64,000 nt of DNA from SpSt-539 sp964549445 (GTDB lineage Bacteria; Planctomycetota; Phycisphaerae; UBA1845; UTPLA1): NCBI GenBank assembly GCA_964549445.1, contig CAZJVS010000022.1, positions 10,958 to 74,957 of the forward strand. Direction: 5' to 3'. The notes beneath the pieces were generated by a model, which saw only the letters and a list, made by a program, of their open reading frames with translations, made no database searches and was not told the origin of the DNA. This document shows, piece by piece, positions 61,750-64,000 of this stretch. Within the stretch, counting starts at the first letter, position 1. Every line of letters starts with the position of its first letter. A program made the position numbers and the translations under genes.

Positions 61750-64000
<2,251 letters not shown>

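Overview
The window looks like a piece of a GC-rich Planctomycetota chromosome, probably from the Phycisphaerae or a related uncultured lineage. The evidence is a run of secreted proteins with PEP-CTERM tails, 'DCNxNGxPDxCD' calcium-binding and dockerin-like modules, small planctomycete-type families (DUF6599-like and DUF6677-like proteins, a short LuxR-type regulator) and a large periplasmic respiratory cluster. No phage, transposase, integrase or CRISPR array is visible. Lineage and family names come from reading the sequence; no search was run.

Layout. (1) 0-6.8 kb: two secreted repeat proteins sharing an almost identical C-terminal tail (GCDPRG...APVCGIGCPAAV...Arg-rich), with a 53-residue hydrophobic peptide between them and a small lipoprotein after them. 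(2) 6.9-11.7 kb: plus-strand run with malate dehydrogenase, mannose-1-phosphate guanylyltransferase, RuvX, an unknown protein and an FHA-GAF-PP2C phosphatase. (3) 11.7-24.7 kb: housekeeping and envelope genes on both strands (RMD1-like, PGPGW and TerC proteins; cmk-plsC; holA with TPR and lipoprotein genes; SDR; YbaK). (4) 25-32.3 kb: three PEP-CTERM proteins, a large secreted protein whose signal peptide is separated from it by an out-of-frame 8-bp tandem repeat, a Tat-type aldo/keto reductase and a LuxR-type regulator. (5) 32.4-37.7 kb: scpA-ridA-mtnA, two small related secreted proteins, tRNA-Glu(CUC), a Mut7-C protein, an FmdB zinc ribbon and two small membrane proteins.

(6) 38.2-58.2 kb is the accessory core. 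A minus-strand operon-like array encodes, in transcription order, a dihaem cytochrome fused to an NxrC/EbdC-type haem-b domain, an NxrA-type molybdopterin catalytic subunit with a Tat signal, a small unknown protein, a hemerythrin, an NxrB-type Fe-S subunit, a TorD/NarJ-type chaperone, an HExxH-plus-zinc-ribbon protein, MoaA, a 56-residue hydrophobic peptide and an alginate-export-type porin. An Rrf2 regulator with three cysteines lies just upstream. Divergently, the plus strand encodes a dihaem lipoprotein, a NapH-like polyferredoxin with TPR repeats, a tyrosine phenol-lyase next to a tryptophanase, and a pentahaem cytochrome with a C-terminal dockerin. I read this as a periplasmic nitrite/nitrate oxidoreductase with its own maturation, electron-transfer and possible NO/redox control genes. 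The direction of catalysis cannot be read from sequence.

(7) 58.3-64 kb: a B12-binding radical SAM protein, an initiator tRNA-Met, and gcvT-gcvH-gcvP of the glycine cleavage system; gcvP runs off the window end.

Hand-sampled G/C counts suggest the plus strand is G-rich up to about 37 kb, near balance through the respiratory region and C-rich at 60-64 kb. This could mark a replication-terminus-like inflection or an inserted block. Three recognisable promoters share TTGACA-like -35 boxes with 18-bp spacers.
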